Shown: positions 17,048-26,947, numbered from the stretch's first letter. The stretch is 64,000 nucleotides of DNA from Acidobacteriota bacterium (GCA_012103255.1 WLXD01000006.1:62001-126000), one strand, 5' to 3'. Made by a program: numbers and translations. The notes: generated by a model not told the origin, from the sequence alone.

Positions 17048-20000
17048 TTGATTCACTCGCGCGCGCGTATCCCCTGGGCGCTCTGCATTGCATTCATGAC
17101 GTTTGCCAGCTCCGGCTTTGCCCGGACGCCGTCCGAGTCTCTGTCAGCTCAGGACGGCACCCGGCTGGTCGAGTTCACGACCACGACCGGCACCTGGGTA
17201 TCCGTCGACGTGAATCCCGATGGAGATCTGCTGGTCTTCGATCTCCTAGGCGATCTCTACACCCTCCCGACGTCCGGAGGCACCGCAACGCCGCTGATCC
17301 AGGGGCCGGCATTCGACTCGCAGCCTCGCTACTCCCCGGCCGGCGACACGATCGTCTACGTGAGCGACGCCACGGGATCAGACAATCTCTGGCTCGCTCG
17401 TGCGGATGGCACCGACGCACACGCCATCACTGCGCTGCCTCGATCGCTGATCCTCTCGCCCATCTGGCGGGCCGACGGCGGTGCGATCTACGCAACGGTG
17501 GTGAACCCCGGGCAGCAAGCCGCGGCTGAGATCTGGGAATTCCCGGTGGGACAGGGCGACGGTGTTCGAGTTGTTGAAAACGTCAACGGCCGACCGGCCC
17601 CGCTGGTGTCCTCACCTGCCCCGGGGGCGTACAGCCCGACACCGGCACCGGACGGATCGCTGTACTACACGTCCCTGACGCCGCGGCCGTACGGTAGTCG
17701 TAGCGGCGCCTCTAGCGCGGTGATGCGATTCGACGGGAAAGCTGCAACGAACGGCCGCGTTGCGCTTGGCAGCGCCCGGTCGATGAAACCGACGGTGGCA
17801 CCAGACGGCAGCTTTCTGATCTATGCCGCAGAAGCCCGCGGTCAGACCGGGCTGAAGTTGCGCGACCTCGGATCGGGCGACGAACGCTGGCTCGCCTATC
17901 CGATTCAACGGAATCAACTCGAGTCTCGTGCCACACGAGACGTGCTTCCGAACTACTCGATCAGTCGCGATTCCCAGACTGTGTTCGCTGCATTCGGCGG
18001 AAGAATTCGAAAAATCGACGTCGCGACAGGATCCAGCCAGGTCGTTCCGTTCACGGCCGACGTCAAACTAGAGGTGGAGCCGCGGCTCACATTCCCGCGA
18101 GCAGTCGACACTGGTCCCGTTCAACCTCGGCGCTACCAGAGCGTTGCTGCCGGACCGGGATCAACTGTCGCGGTCGCTACGACCGGGCGGATCTTCATCG
18201 TCGAAGAAGGCGGGCGGCCCACCCGACTCACTGACACTCCCCGACCGCGCGAGTACATGCCCGCTTGGTCGCCGGATGGCAAGTGGATCGCGTACGTGAC
18301 CTGGGACGGCGACGGCGGCCACCTGTGGCGAGCCGCCGCGAACGGGTCCGAGGCGCCGCAGCGGCTCTCCACGGACCCGGCGATGTGGCTGGATCCCGTG
18401 TGGGCACCGGACGGAGAGTCGATCGTGGCCCTCCGAGCGCCGCTCACGTCGGTCCGCACTTCTCCTGCTGGCGCGCCGTCCGATCTCGAGATCGTTGCGG
18501 TGCCGACGGATGGCACTCCAAGCAGCCTGGGACCCGCCAACGGCCTGCGGGGGCCACACTTCACGAGGAGCGACGCCACAAAGATCTTCCTTGGAGGATT
18601 GGCAGGCCTCACGTCTGTCGAAATCGAAAGCGGACATCGGCGGCTCGAGGTGCCTGCGCCGGAATCCGCGGGCCGAGGCGGAGGGTTCGGACCGCCCCGC
18701 CCACCCGAGTGGAGGCTCTCCCCGGACGGTGGCCGCGTGGCACTGCGACACCCGGGCGCCCCGGTTGTCACATACGCCAGACCTGCGACCGGAATGGCCG
18801 TGGCCGCCGACGGCGGATCGCCGGTTGAGGGCTCAGAAGCAGCGGCGAGTTTTGCCTGGGCGGACGGTGAGATCGTATGGCTCGAGCACGGCGCGCTGGC
18901 ACGGGTCGAAGACGGTACGTCTCAACGCCGGGCGTTGGAGATCGAACTTCCGCGTGCGACGCCAACGGGCACCATCGTGCTTCGCGGTGGCACAGCAATC
19001 ACGATGCGTGGTGACGAGGTGATTGAGAACGCGGACATCATCGTGACAGACAACCGTATTGTCGCCGTCGGGCCTGCAGGATCTGCCCCGGCCGAGGCCC
19101 GCGTGGTCGACATCTCGGGCAAGTACGTGGTGCCCGGTTTCATCGACGTTCACGCGCATTTTCCAACGCCCGCGAACCTCTATGAACCGGATGGACCGGC
19201 CGCCCTTGCCAACCTCGCCTTTGGCGTCACCTCACTACGCAACCCTCAGGCGAGCCCGGACGTATTCGCTCTCGCCGACATGGTTGCCGCGGATGGGAGC
19301 CCGGCTCCCCGGATCTTCTCGACAGGACCGGGAATCTTCAGCTTTGCCAACATCCAATCGCTCGACCACGCCCGAGCGACGCTGACGCGATACCGCGACG
19401 AGTACCGGACTCACCTCATCAAGTCGTACCTACCCGGCAACCGCCAACAACGCCAATGGATCGTCGCCGCGAGTCGGGAACTCGAGATGATGACAACAAC
19501 CGAGGGCGGGGCCGATACGAAGGCCAACCTCACTCACGCGATCGATGGTTTCAGCGGCAACGAACACGCTCTGCCGGTAGCGCCGTTCTATGACGATGTG
19601 GTGCAACTTCTGGCTCGCTCCGGAATCACATACGCCCCCACGCTCGTGGTGTCGTTCGGTGCCGCACTCCCCGTCTTCCGATTGCTCGCCAACGAACGGC
19701 CCTACGAGAACGTCCAGCTGACTCCGTGGTTCGACGAGGAAGAGCTCTTTGCACGGTCGGCGACACGTCTGCTGGCGTTTCCCGACATCGCCTACAACGA
19801 TCTCGACGCATCGCGGTCGGCGCGAGACGTTCTCGAAGCTGGTGGCCGCGTGGCTTTAGGCGGCCACGGAGAAGCGCAAGGACTGTCGAACCACTGGGAG
19901 ATGGAACTCCTGGCGGCCGGCGGCATGAGCACGCACGACGTCCTCCGCGTCGCCACGCTTCATGGCGCGGAAGCACTGGGCTATGCCTCCGACCTGGGAA

Positions 20001-21523
20001 GCCTGGAGCCTGGAAAGCTCGCCGACCTTGTGGTGCTCGACCGAAACCCACTCGTCGACATCAGAGCCACAACGGCGATTCAGCACGTCATGAAGAACGG
20101 GGTTCTCTACGCGAGCGATCTGGCCGAGCTGTGGCCAACTGTGCGCCCGGCTCCGGCACCCTGGAGAACCCGACGTGACGACGCGACGATCGAGATGCGT
20201 ATCGACGAGTTGGTGCGCGGCAGCATGGGCTCCGGAAAGATTCCGGGAGCCGCGGTAGCGATTATCCAAGATGGCGAGCCCACGCTGGCACGTGGCTACG
20301 GCGTCGCGAATCTCGAGAACGACGTCCGGGTGTCTGACGCGACGATGTTCCAATCGGGGTCACTCGGCAAGCAGTTCACGACCGCTGGCATCATGGCGCT
20401 AGTAGAGGACGGCGTACTCGATCTCGACGGGTCCGTCCGGGAGCATCTGCCCGAGACGCCCGAGACCTGGAACGCGATCACGGTCAGACACCTGCTTACA
20501 CACGCGTCGGGCATCCCCGACTACACCGGCGAACGATTCGACTACACGCGGAACTACAGCGAGCAGGATCTCGTACGCCTCGCCTCGGAACTCGAACTCG
20601 AGTTCATTGCCGGCACGCGATGGAACTACTCGAACACCGGCTATGTGATGCTCGGCGTGATCATGAGCCGTGTTACCGGCGCGCCATACTGGGAGTATCT
20701 TCGCGAGAGGATCTTCGATCCTGCGGGCATGCCGACAATCCGGGTCAACACCGAGGCCGCGATAGTGCCGCACCGGGCGCGCGGCTACCGACCTACTCCC
20801 GATGGCTGGCGCCATGCCGACTGGGTGGCTCCCGACCTCAACACAACAGCCGACGGATCGATGCTATTGAGCCTGCGCGACATCGCGGCGTGGCATCAAA
20901 CCGTTCGCAGCCGTTCGGTGCTTTCGGCCAACAGCTGGGAGTTGATCCTCTCCCCCATGACCCTGTCTTCCGGGGCTCGATATCCCTATGGCTTCGGATG
21001 GTTCATCGACTCGGTCGGCGACCACCCGATGCTGCACCACAGCGGGTCCTGGCAAGGGTTCACGACGCAGTATTCATACTTCCCTGATCAGGATCTTGGG
21101 GTGCTCGTGCTCGCCAACGCGCGGTCCATCTCGGCGATTACGCTTGCCGGTCAGATCGCCGCGGTGATAGCCCCCGAACTACGGCCTGTGCCGCCCGCGA
21201 CTGAGCCGATCCCCGACCCGCATCCAGAGGTGAGCAGATATGTGGCGGCCATGCTGGCCAAGTCTGCGGCCGGAACGCTCGAACTCGCCGACTTCGCGTT
21301 CGTGCGGCAAACCGTGTTCCCTCGGATGCAGCGTGCGCTATTCGGTGCCCTCGACGGGTTGGGCGCACCCGACCGGCTTGAGTTGTTGAGCACCGAGGTT
21401 GTCGGCGACGATACGACCTTGCAGTACTGGGCCTGGTTCGGAGAGCGGCGCTTTCGGGTCCTCAGCAGCGTGGCTCCCGCCGGGGGCCTCACAGCGCTAC
21501 GCGTCTTGGAACCACCCGAATGA
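17048..21523 (+). CDS. Secreted TolB-like propeller / amidohydrolase / serine beta-lactamase fusion
   Basis: I start at the TTG at 17048, which has AGGAGA five bases upstream and opens a signal peptide ending near SGFA; an upstream TTG at 17006 would bury it. The 1491-residue product has three parts. Residues about 30-620 are a TolB/WD40-like propeller with repeats such as YSPAGDTIVYVSDATGSDNLW. Residues about 636-1040 are a metal-dependent amidohydrolase with PGFIDVHAHF (His702, His704). Residues about 1045-1400 are a serine beta-lactamase/penicillin-binding fold with Ser1105-x-x-Lys1108, Tyr1194-Ser-Asn1196 and His1331-x-Gly1333. All three beta-lactamase motifs are intact. It probably acts outside the cytoplasm on peptides or amides. 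Its stop overlaps the next ATG. Confidence 0.88.
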   Translation: MIHSRARIPWALCIAFMTFASSGFARTPSESLSAQDGTRLVEFTTTTGTWVSVDVNPDGDLLVFDLLGDLYTLPTSGGTATPLIQGPAFDSQPRYSPAGDTIVYVSDATGSDNLWLARADGTDAHAITALPRSLILSPIWRADGGAIYATVVNPGQQAAAEIWEFPVGQGDGVRVVENVNGRPAPLVSSPAPGAYSPTPAPDGSLYYTSLTPRPYGSRSGASSAVMRFDGKAATNGRVALGSARSMKPTVAPDGSFLIYAAEARGQTGLKLRDLGSGDERWLAYPIQRNQLESRATRDVLPNYSISRDSQTVFAAFGGRIRKIDVATGSSQVVPFTADVKLEVEPRLTFPRAVDTGPVQPRRYQSVAAGPGSTVAVATTGRIFIVEEGGRPTRLTDTPRPREYMPAWSPDGKWIAYVTWDGDGGHLWRAAANGSEAPQRLSTDPAMWLDPVWAPDGESIVALRAPLTSVRTSPAGAPSDLEIVAVPTDGTPSSLGPANGLRGPHFTRSDATKIFLGGLAGLTSVEIESGHRRLEVPAPESAGRGGGFGPPRPPEWRLSPDGGRVALRHPGAPVVTYARPATGMAVAADGGSPVEGSEAAASFAWADGEIVWLEHGALARVEDGTSQRRALEIELPRATPTGTIVLRGGTAITMRGDEVIENADIIVTDNRIVAVGPAGSAPAEARVVDISGKYVVPGFIDVHAHFPTPANLYEPDGPAALANLAFGVTSLRNPQASPDVFALADMVAADGSPAPRIFSTGPGIFSFANIQSLDHARATLTRYRDEYRTHLIKSYLPGNRQQRQWIVAASRELEMMTTTEGGADTKANLTHAIDGFSGNEHALPVAPFYDDVVQLLARSGITYAPTLVVSFGAALPVFRLLANERPYENVQLTPWFDEEELFARSATRLLAFPDIAYNDLDASRSARDVLEAGGRVALGGHGEAQGLSNHWEMELLAAGGMSTHDVLRVATLHGAEALGYASDLGSLEPGKLADLVVLDRNPLVDIRATTAIQHVMKNGVLYASDLAELWPTVRPAPAPWRTRRDDATIEMRIDELVRGSMGSGKIPGAAVAIIQDGEPTLARGYGVANLENDVRVSDATMFQSGSLGKQFTTAGIMALVEDGVLDLDGSVREHLPETPETWNAITVRHLLTHASGIPDYTGERFDYTRNYSEQDLVRLASELELEFIAGTRWNYSNTGYVMLGVIMSRVTGAPYWEYLRERIFDPAGMPTIRVNTEAAIVPHRARGYRPTPDGWRHADWVAPDLNTTADGSMLLSLRDIAAWHQTVRSRSVLSANSWELILSPMTLSSGARYPYGFGWFIDSVGDHPMLHHSGSWQGFTTQYSYFPDQDLGVLVLANARSISAITLAGQIAAVIAPELRPVPPATEPIPDPHPEVSRYVAAMLAKSAAGTLELADFAFVRQTVFPRMQRALFGALDGLGAPDRLELLSTEVVGDDTTLQYWAWFGERRFRVLSSVAPAGGLTALRVLEPPE

Positions 21524-23115
21524 CCTGGCGTCAACGAGCGGCCGGGTCAGTTCTCCTGATGGCCATCAGTTGCACCCCGGCAGGGCCGACCTACGATGTG
21601 GTCCTGCGTGGGGGCAAGCTGGTTGACGGCACTGGTGCTCCTGGACGGCCAGGAGATGTTGCCGTGCGCGACGGTCGCATCGTTGCGATCGCTGAGTCTC
21701 TGCCCGGCTCTGGGCTCGAGGAGCTCGACGTGACCGACCTGATCGTGTCGCCGGGCTTTTTGGGACAACCACGCGCACCTCGTCGACCTCGAGTCGAACA
21801 CAGACGCCGAGAACTTCGTGCGTCAAGGAATCACGACGGTCAGCGCCGCGCTCCACAGCCAGCCTCAGATCGCGGATATGACCGCTTATCGTGAACGGGT
21901 TCATATGGCGCCCAACGTACTCCTATTCGCCGGCCACACCTGGATTCGTGAGCAAGTGCTCGGTCGCGACAACAGGCGGCCGACCGGCTCCGAACTCAGC
22001 GCAATGGCTGACCTTGTCCGAGCGGCCATGCAAGACCATGCATTCGGACTTGCCAGCGGCCTCGAATACACACCGGCAGCGTTCGCCAATACCGATGAAC
22101 TGATCCATCTGGCACGCGTGGCCTCAGAGTATGGCGGCATGTACGTCACGCACATGCGGGACGAGGGAGTAAGAGTCCTCGAGGCGGTCAGCGAAGCCCT
22201 CGCCATAGGAAGGGAGGCCGGCGTTCCCGTTCTGATAAACCACCACAAGGTGACGGGGGCCGAGCAGTTCGGCCAGACGGAGCTGACCCTCGCACTGATC
22301 GATGTCGCAGTCGAGGCCGGCCAGCGTGTCGCCCTGGACGTGTACCCGTACACCGCCTACAGCACCTACTCGGATCTCATGTTTCCGCCATGGGCACTCG
22401 AGGGGACGTCGCAAGACTTCGCCGAACGCGTCGGCGACCCGGATACTCGCGCCCGACTCGTCGCCGAGATGATCGAGATCTTCCCGCGCCAGACCGGCAG
22501 CGACGCCGCGAGCGTGCAGTTTCGCGAAGTCGACGGCCGTCCAGACCTGACCGGCCGGACGCTGGCCGACTACCTGGAGCAGACTGGCAGATCTGCCGAT
22601 CTCGACGCCGCGGTCGACGCCCTGATCGAGCTCCAGCTGAACGGCCGGTTCATCGGAATCTTTCACGGAATGAGCGAAGGCGACATCCGGCGGCTCATGC
22701 GTCACCCGTGACGATGTTCGAAACCGACGGCGATCTCGTATCTCCCGGGGTCGGATTCCCACACCCGCGGAGCTACGGCTCATTCCCGAGGATTCTCGGC
22801 CTGTACGTCAGGGAAGGTGGCGTGCTCGATCTGGAAACGGCGATTCACAAGATGACCGCGCAGCCGGCAACCTGGTACGGTCAGCTCGAGCGCGGTCGCC
22901 TAGAGGCTGGCCTTATGGCCGACATCACCGTATTTGACGCCGCCACAATCGCGGATCAGGCCAGCTACACCGATCCGCACCATTACCCGATCGGCGTCAC
23001 CCACGTCATGATCAACGGTGAACTCGTGCTGCGCGACGGTCAGATGACCGGCCGTCTGCCGGGGCAGTTCCTCTCGCGCGGTGAGGCGGTTCAGCCGAGC
23101 GGGCCCGAACGCTAG
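21520..23115 (+). pseudogene. D-aminoacylase / N-acyl-D-amino-acid deacylase-like lipoprotein gene with two frameshifts
   Basis: The ATG overlaps the preceding stop and opens a possible lipoprotein signal (Cys18), followed by DVVLRGGKLVDGTGAPG and DLIVSPGF, an amidohydrolase start. At a run of five T (21757-21761) the frame shifts by one; in the new frame the expected WDNHAHLVDLESNTDAENF follows, then GLEYTPAAFANTDELIHLA and THMRDEG typical of D-aminoacylases. At CCC (22705-22707) the second frame hits TGA, and in the original frame the family C terminus resumes (MFETDGDLVSPGVGFPHPR...GRLEAGLMADITVFD). One added T and one missing C explain both. It is either a broken gene or two homopolymer sequencing errors. 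Confidence 0.8.
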
Positions 23116-23142
23116 CCCCCCTGCTCTCAACGGCAACAGAGA

Positions 23143-23167
23143 AGCGCCCGCCTATGCGGCGAGCGCT
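23143..23167 (-). terminator. Terminator after tRNA-Ala
   Basis: A ten-base-pair stem with one mismatch (23143-23152 with 23158-23167) and a five-base loop lies six bases beyond the tRNA-Ala 3' end. On the minus strand it is followed by the T-rich TCTCTGTT. It closes the long ribosomal block and may also serve the convergent D-aminoacylase-like gene. Confidence 0.6.
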
Positions 23168-23172
23168 CACAG

Positions 23173-23245
23173 TGGACCCTGGGGGATTCGAACCCCCGAC
23201 CTCTGCCTTGCGAAGGCAGCGCTCTCCCAACTGAGCTAAGGGCCC
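23173..23245 (-). tRNA. tRNA-Ala (anticodon CGC)
   Basis: The minus strand folds as a full cloverleaf: acceptor GGGCCCT with AGGGTCC, D arm TAGCTCAGTTGGGAGAGC, anticodon stem CTGCC/GGCAG with loop TTCGCAA (anticodon CGC) and T arm GGGGGTTCGAATCCCCC. The G3-U70 wobble pair, the alanine identity element, is present. CCA is not encoded. It follows rplQ at the end of the ribosomal block. Confidence 0.93.
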
Positions 23246-23279
23246 AAACCTCGGCGGGACATGCCGGGCCGGGTCACGG

Positions 23280-23918
23280 CTATTCGGGCTTGTTCTCTTC
23301 CGCGTCGTCGGCCTCGGCTTCCGGCGCATCGTCCGCCGGAGCATCGTCGACGGGCGCATCGGAAGCATCGTCATCGCCGGTTACGGCCTCGACGACATCC
23401 TCCACCACGTCCTTGGCGGCATCTTCCACGACGTCGCCCACAGCTTCGACCGCGTCTTCAGCGGCATCGCCGACTGCCTCAACCGCACGCGACGCGGCTT
23501 CGGTGGCCGCTGTCAGTGGCCCCGTGTAGCTCGGCTTCTTGCGCTTTTTGCGCTTGCCCATCTCAGCCTCGACGAGCTCGATGATCGCCATATCGGCGTT
23601 ATCACCGGCGCGCGTGCTCAGCTTGATGATGCGCGTGTAGCCGCCCGGCCGATCCGCATAGCGTGGGGCCAGTTCGTCGAAGAGCTTCTTGAGCACAGCC
23701 TTGTCGCGAAGGACCTTTGCCGCCTGACGGCGTGCCGTCAGGTTGTCCTTCTTGCCCATCGTGATGAGCTTCTCGGCGTACGGGCGCAGAGCCTTGGCCT
23801 TCGCCTGGGTCGTGCGGATCTTCTCGTGTCGGAGAAAGTCCGTCACCATGTTCCGCAGCATCGCCTTGCGGTGCGCGGGGGTGCGGCCCAGCTGAGGTGT
23901 TGTTTGCCGATGGCGCAT
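23280..23918 (-). CDS. rplQ: 50S ribosomal protein L17 with acidic C-terminal extension
   Basis: Residues 1 to about 130 are a normal L17 ([67 protein letters not shown]). L17 sits near the peptide exit tunnel of the large subunit. After the basic GKRKKRKK the protein continues for about 80 residues of Ala, Val, Glu and Asp, with repeated VEAVGD/VEDA units that could form an amphipathic helix. It is the last protein gene of the alpha operon, 12 bases after rpoA. Confidence 0.96.
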   Translation of the reverse strand: MRHRQTTPQLGRTPAHRKAMLRNMVTDFLRHEKIRTTQAKAKALRPYAEKLITMGKKDNLTARRQAAKVLRDKAVLKKLFDELAPRYADRPGGYTRIIKLSTRAGDNADMAIIELVEAEMGKRKKRKKPSYTGPLTAATEAASRAVEAVGDAAEDAVEAVGDVVEDAAKDVVEDVVEAVTGDDDASDAPVDDAPADDAPEAEADDAEENKPE

Positions 23919-23930
23919 AGCGGTCTCCGA

Positions 23931-24914
23931 CTAGCTGGCGTCCGGCGCCGGCGGCAGATCGGACAGATCCATATCGAGGGTCAGGCCCATTTCGGCCAGG
24001 ACCTCGCGGATCTCCATGAGCGATTTCTTGCCGAAGTTCTTCGTCTTCAGCATTTCAGCTTCGCTCTTCTGGACCAGATCCCGAATCGTCCGGATGTTGG
24101 CATTCTTGAGGCAGTTGTATGAGCGAACCGACAGTTCCAGCTCATCCACGGACCGATTGAGGTGCGCGTAGAAGGCCGTGAAGTCCTGATCCGGCTCTTC
24201 CGGCTCGACCTCTGGCTCTTCCTCGATGTCCACGAAGATCGCGAGATGATCGCGGAGCAGCTTCGCTCCAAGGGCGATCGCGCGATCCGGAGTCACCGTG
24301 CCGTTGGTCCACAGTTCGATCACGAGTCGCTCGTAGTCGGTATCCCGACCCAGGCGAGCACGCTCAACCTTGTAGTTGACGCGCTGCACCGGCGAATGCA
24401 CCGAGTCGATGGGAATCCACCCGATGCTCATGTCATCGTCCAGGTTCGCATCCGCCGGCGAATAGCCGCGTCCGCGCGCCAGGCGCAACTCCATGTCGAT
24501 CGAACCACCCTTGGCGAGCGTGCAGATGTGCGCGCCCGGATCGATGCAGGTGAAATCGGGATCGTCACTGATGTCCGCCGCCGTCACCGGCCCGGGACCC
24601 TTCTTTTTCAACGTCAGCGTCTTGGTTCCGTCCACGTTGAGACGGAACGGTACCGACTTCAGGTTGAGAATCAGATCGGTGGTGTCTTCGACGATTCCTG
24701 GCAAGGACGAGAACTCGTGGAGAACGCCCTCCACCTTGAGTGCCGTGATCGCTGCGCCTTCAACGGAAGACAACAGCACACGGCGCATCGAGTGACCAAC
24801 GGTGACAGCGAAGCCTCGCTCAAAGGGCTGCGCGATGAACTTTCCGTACTGATCGGTCAGCGTATCGAGGTCAACCTCGAGTCGCTTCGGTCGCTGGAAC
24901 CCAGTCCAGAGCAT
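23931..24914 (-). CDS. rpoA: RNA polymerase alpha subunit
   Basis: The 327-residue subunit has the N-terminal assembly domain ([33 protein letters not shown]) and the C-terminal DNA- and activator-contact domain ([43 protein letters not shown]) joined by an acidic linker rich in EEPEVEPEE. It dimerises to nucleate polymerase assembly. Its place between rpsD and rplQ is the standard alpha-operon order. Confidence 0.98.
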   Translation of the reverse strand: MLWTGFQRPKRLEVDLDTLTDQYGKFIAQPFERGFAVTVGHSMRRVLLSSVEGAAITALKVEGVLHEFSSLPGIVEDTTDLILNLKSVPFRLNVDGTKTLTLKKKGPGPVTAADISDDPDFTCIDPGAHICTLAKGGSIDMELRLARGRGYSPADANLDDDMSIGWIPIDSVHSPVQRVNYKVERARLGRDTDYERLVIELWTNGTVTPDRAIALGAKLLRDHLAIFVDIEEEPEVEPEEPDQDFTAFYAHLNRSVDELELSVRSYNCLKNANIRTIRDLVQKSEAEMLKTKNFGKKSLMEIREVLAEMGLTLDMDLSDLPPAPDAS

Positions 24915-24966
24915 ATCCGTGACCTCCTGACGAACCGGAGAATGCGGTTACGTTTCGTGCAGCTGT

Positions 24967-25578
24967 TTACTTCGAGTAGAGCTCGACGATTAGCTGCTCT
25001 TGAATCTCGTGGTCGATGTCTTCGCGCATCGGAAGTCGCGCGACTGTGCCTGTGTAGTTGTCCAGGTCAACTTCGACCCAGCTCACTGTGTACCCGGCGC
25101 GAGCTGCCTCAGCAGCCAGCGCGATCTCGGGGTTCTTGTGGCTCTTTTGCCGTACAGCGATCACATCATCCTGACTGACCTGGCAGGACGGGATGTCCAC
25201 CCGCTGGTCGTTGATGGTGATGTGGCCGTGCTTGACGAGCTGACGCGCGTGCGCCCGGGTGTGGCCGTAGCCCATCCGGTAGACAACGTTGTCCAGTCGG
25301 CGCTCCAGCTGCATGAGCAACGCTTCGCCGGTGACCGCTCGCTGCCGTGCCGCTTCCTTGAAGTAGAGGCGGAACTGGCGCTCGAGCACACCGTAAAGGC
25401 GCTTTACCTTCTGCTTCTCACGCAACTGAATCGCGTAGTCCGACGGACGACGTCGACGGCTACGGCCGTGTTCGCCAGGCGGATACGGCCGTCGCGTGAA
25501 AGCGCAATTCTTCTTGCCACACAGCGACATGCCTTCTCGGCGGCACTGCTTGCATTTGGGTCCCGTGTAACGAGCCAA
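24967..25578 (-). CDS. rpsD: 30S ribosomal protein S4 (zinc-type)
   Basis: The 203-residue S4 has four N-terminal cysteines (CKQCRREGMSLCGKKNC) that form the zinc-binding version, and the S4 RNA-binding domain (LERRLDNVVYRMGYGHTRAHARQLVKHGHI). The start is a TTG at 25578 with a perfect AGGAGG seven bases upstream. No ATG nearby would give the conserved MARYTGPKCK beginning. In enterobacteria S4 represses the alpha operon; no such site was identified here. Confidence 0.97.
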   Translation of the reverse strand: MARYTGPKCKQCRREGMSLCGKKNCAFTRRPYPPGEHGRSRRRRPSDYAIQLREKQKVKRLYGVLERQFRLYFKEAARQRAVTGEALLMQLERRLDNVVYRMGYGHTRAHARQLVKHGHITINDQRVDIPSCQVSQDDVIAVRQKSHKNPEIALAAEAARAGYTVSWVEVDLDNYTGTVARLPMREDIDHEIQEQLIVELYSK

Positions 25579-25589
25579 CTGAGTGCCTC

Positions 25590-25976
25590 CTAGACCCGGC
25601 GCCGCTTGGGAGCGCGGCAGCCGTTGTGCGGAATCGGGGTCACGTCGCGGATGGCCGTGATGGAAATGCCAGCGGCACCGATGGCTCGCACGGCGGATTC
25701 ACGCCCAGCGCCCGGTCCTTTGAGCCGCACTTCGCAACGTCGCAATCCATTGTCCCGTGCGGTGAAAGCCGCTTCGCTCGCGGCGATCTGTGCCGCAAAC
25801 GGCGTGCCCTTCCGGGAGCCACGGAATCCCTTGGACCCGGAACTGCACCAGGCGATTGCGTTGCCCTCGGTATCCGAGAACGTGATGATCGTATTGTTGA
25901 AGGTCGCCTGGATATGGGCGATCCCCTCGGGGATGTCCTTCTTGACTTTCTTCTTGCCTGGCTTTCTTTTGGCCAT
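25590..25976 (-). CDS. rpsK: 30S ribosomal protein S11
   Basis: The 128-residue protein has the S11 core [30 protein letters not shown] and the basic C terminus [13 protein letters not shown]. It lies on the platform of the small subunit and contacts mRNA near the E site. It stands between rpsM and rpsD as usual. Confidence 0.98.
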   Translation of the reverse strand: MAKRKPGKKKVKKDIPEGIAHIQATFNNTIITFSDTEGNAIAWCSSGSKGFRGSRKGTPFAAQIAASEAAFTARDNGLRRCEVRLKGPGAGRESAVRAIGAAGISITAIRDVTPIPHNGCRAPKRRRV

Positions 25977-26019
25977 CGCTATTCCTGGTCGCCTGCGCTA
26001 CTTCGACGTCGAGCCGAGG

Positions 26020-26400
26020 TCAGTGCCTCGCGATTTGTTTCTTCTTGATCGCCAGACCCTTCGGGCCCTTCCGCGTACGCGCGTTGGTCTTCGTCCGCTG
26101 GCCGCGTGCCGGGAGATTGCGGCGATGCCGCATCCCGCGATACGAGCCGATCTCGATGAGCCGCTTGACGTTCATCTGCACTTCCTTGCGCAGATCGCCT
26201 TCGACACGGCCCTCACGATCGATCACCTGGCGGACACGGCTGACTTCCTGCTCAGTCAGATCCTTGACTCGAGTGTCAGGGTCGACCTTGGCCGCCGTCA
26301 AAATCAGATTCGATCGCTTCGGGCCGATACCGTAGATATCGGTCAGAGCGATCTCAACGCGCTTTTCAAGGCGTAAGTCAACACCCGCAATACGGGCCAT
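26020..26400 (-). CDS. rpsM: 30S ribosomal protein S13
   Basis: The 126-residue protein starts [21 protein letters not shown] and contains [11 protein letters not shown] and the rRNA-binding stretch [27 protein letters not shown]13 contacts the P-site tRNA and bridges to the large subunit. It follows rpmJ by 82 bases in the alpha-operon position. Confidence 0.98.
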   Translation of the reverse strand: MARIAGVDLRLEKRVEIALTDIYGIGPKRSNLILTAAKVDPDTRVKDLTEQEVSRVRQVIDREGRVEGDLRKEVQMNVKRLIEIGSYRGMRHRRNLPARGQRTKTNARTRKGPKGLAIKKKQIARH

Positions 26401-26482
26401 CGGAAGCTCCTGTTACGTACGTTCCCGGGAACGGGAAGATGGCGTGAAGCCATCACCTACGAAGGGCGATTCGGGCGATTTC

Positions 26483-26596
26483 TCAGCCCTGGCGCTGCTT
26501 GTGCTTCGGGTTCTCGCAGATAACCCGGATCCTCCCCTTGCGGCGGATGACCTTGCACTTGTCACACATGCGCTTAACGGACGCTCGCACCTTCAC
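26483..26596 (-). CDS. rpmJ: 50S ribosomal protein L36 (zinc-type)
   Basis: This 37-residue gene reads from a GTG at 26596 to TGA. The product carries the L36 zinc ligands Cys11, Cys14, Cys27 and His32 ([23 protein letters not shown]). It is between infA and rpsM, the conserved position. The length is normal. A promoter candidate sits about 45 bases upstream. Confidence 0.95.
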   Translation of the reverse strand: MKVRASVKRMCDKCKVIRRKGRIRVICENPKHKQRQG

Positions 26597-26638
26597 GACA
26601 CACTCTCACCAATTTTAATTCGTTCGGGTAGACCGGGG

Positions 26639-26647
26639 ATTGTAGCA
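26639..26647 (-). promoter_or_regulatory. Extended -10 promoter candidate upstream of rpmJ
   Basis: On the minus strand TGCTACAAT forms an extended -10 element, with transcription expected near 26632 and the rpmJ start at 26596. No convincing -35 box is at the right spacing. The surrounding infA-rpmJ gap is unusually AT-rich for the window, which fits an internal promoter for the alpha operon. Confidence 0.4.
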
Positions 26648-26725
26648 GGGATCTGCAAACCCGACATCCACCCTTTCCCGCCTTTTTTTCGTCGTACCGA
26701 CGATTGAGGCGGAATCGAGATGAAA

Positions 26726-26947
26726 CTACTTGTAGCGATAGACGATCCGACCCCGGGTCAGATCGTACGGCGACAGTTCAACCAGGACCTCATCACCAGG
26801 AAGAATGCGGATGAAGTACTTCCGCATCTTGCCGGAGATATGCGCCAGGACCTTGTGTCCGTTGTCGAGTTCGATCCGAAACATCGCGTTTGGGAGCGTC
26901 TCGACGACCTTTGCGCGTACCTGTATCGCCTCTTCTTTCTGAGTCAT
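26726..26947 (-). CDS. infA: Translation initiation factor IF-1
   Basis: The 73-residue protein is a single S1/OB fold with [34 protein letters not shown] and the conserved ending [18 protein letters not shown]-1 occupies the ribosomal A site during initiation. It lies seven bases after map, in the usual spc-to-alpha junction. Confidence 0.98.
   Translation of the reverse strand: MTQKEEAIQVRAKVVETLPNAMFRIELDNGHKVLAHISGKMRKYFIRILPGDEVLVELSPYDLTRGRIVYRYK

Noticed and set aside
26660-26706. Poly-T run beside CGTCG/CGACG as a terminator after infA
   Set aside because: For the operon strand the run is A and lies before the wrong side of the stem; on the plus strand the T precedes the stem, so neither orientation is a terminator.
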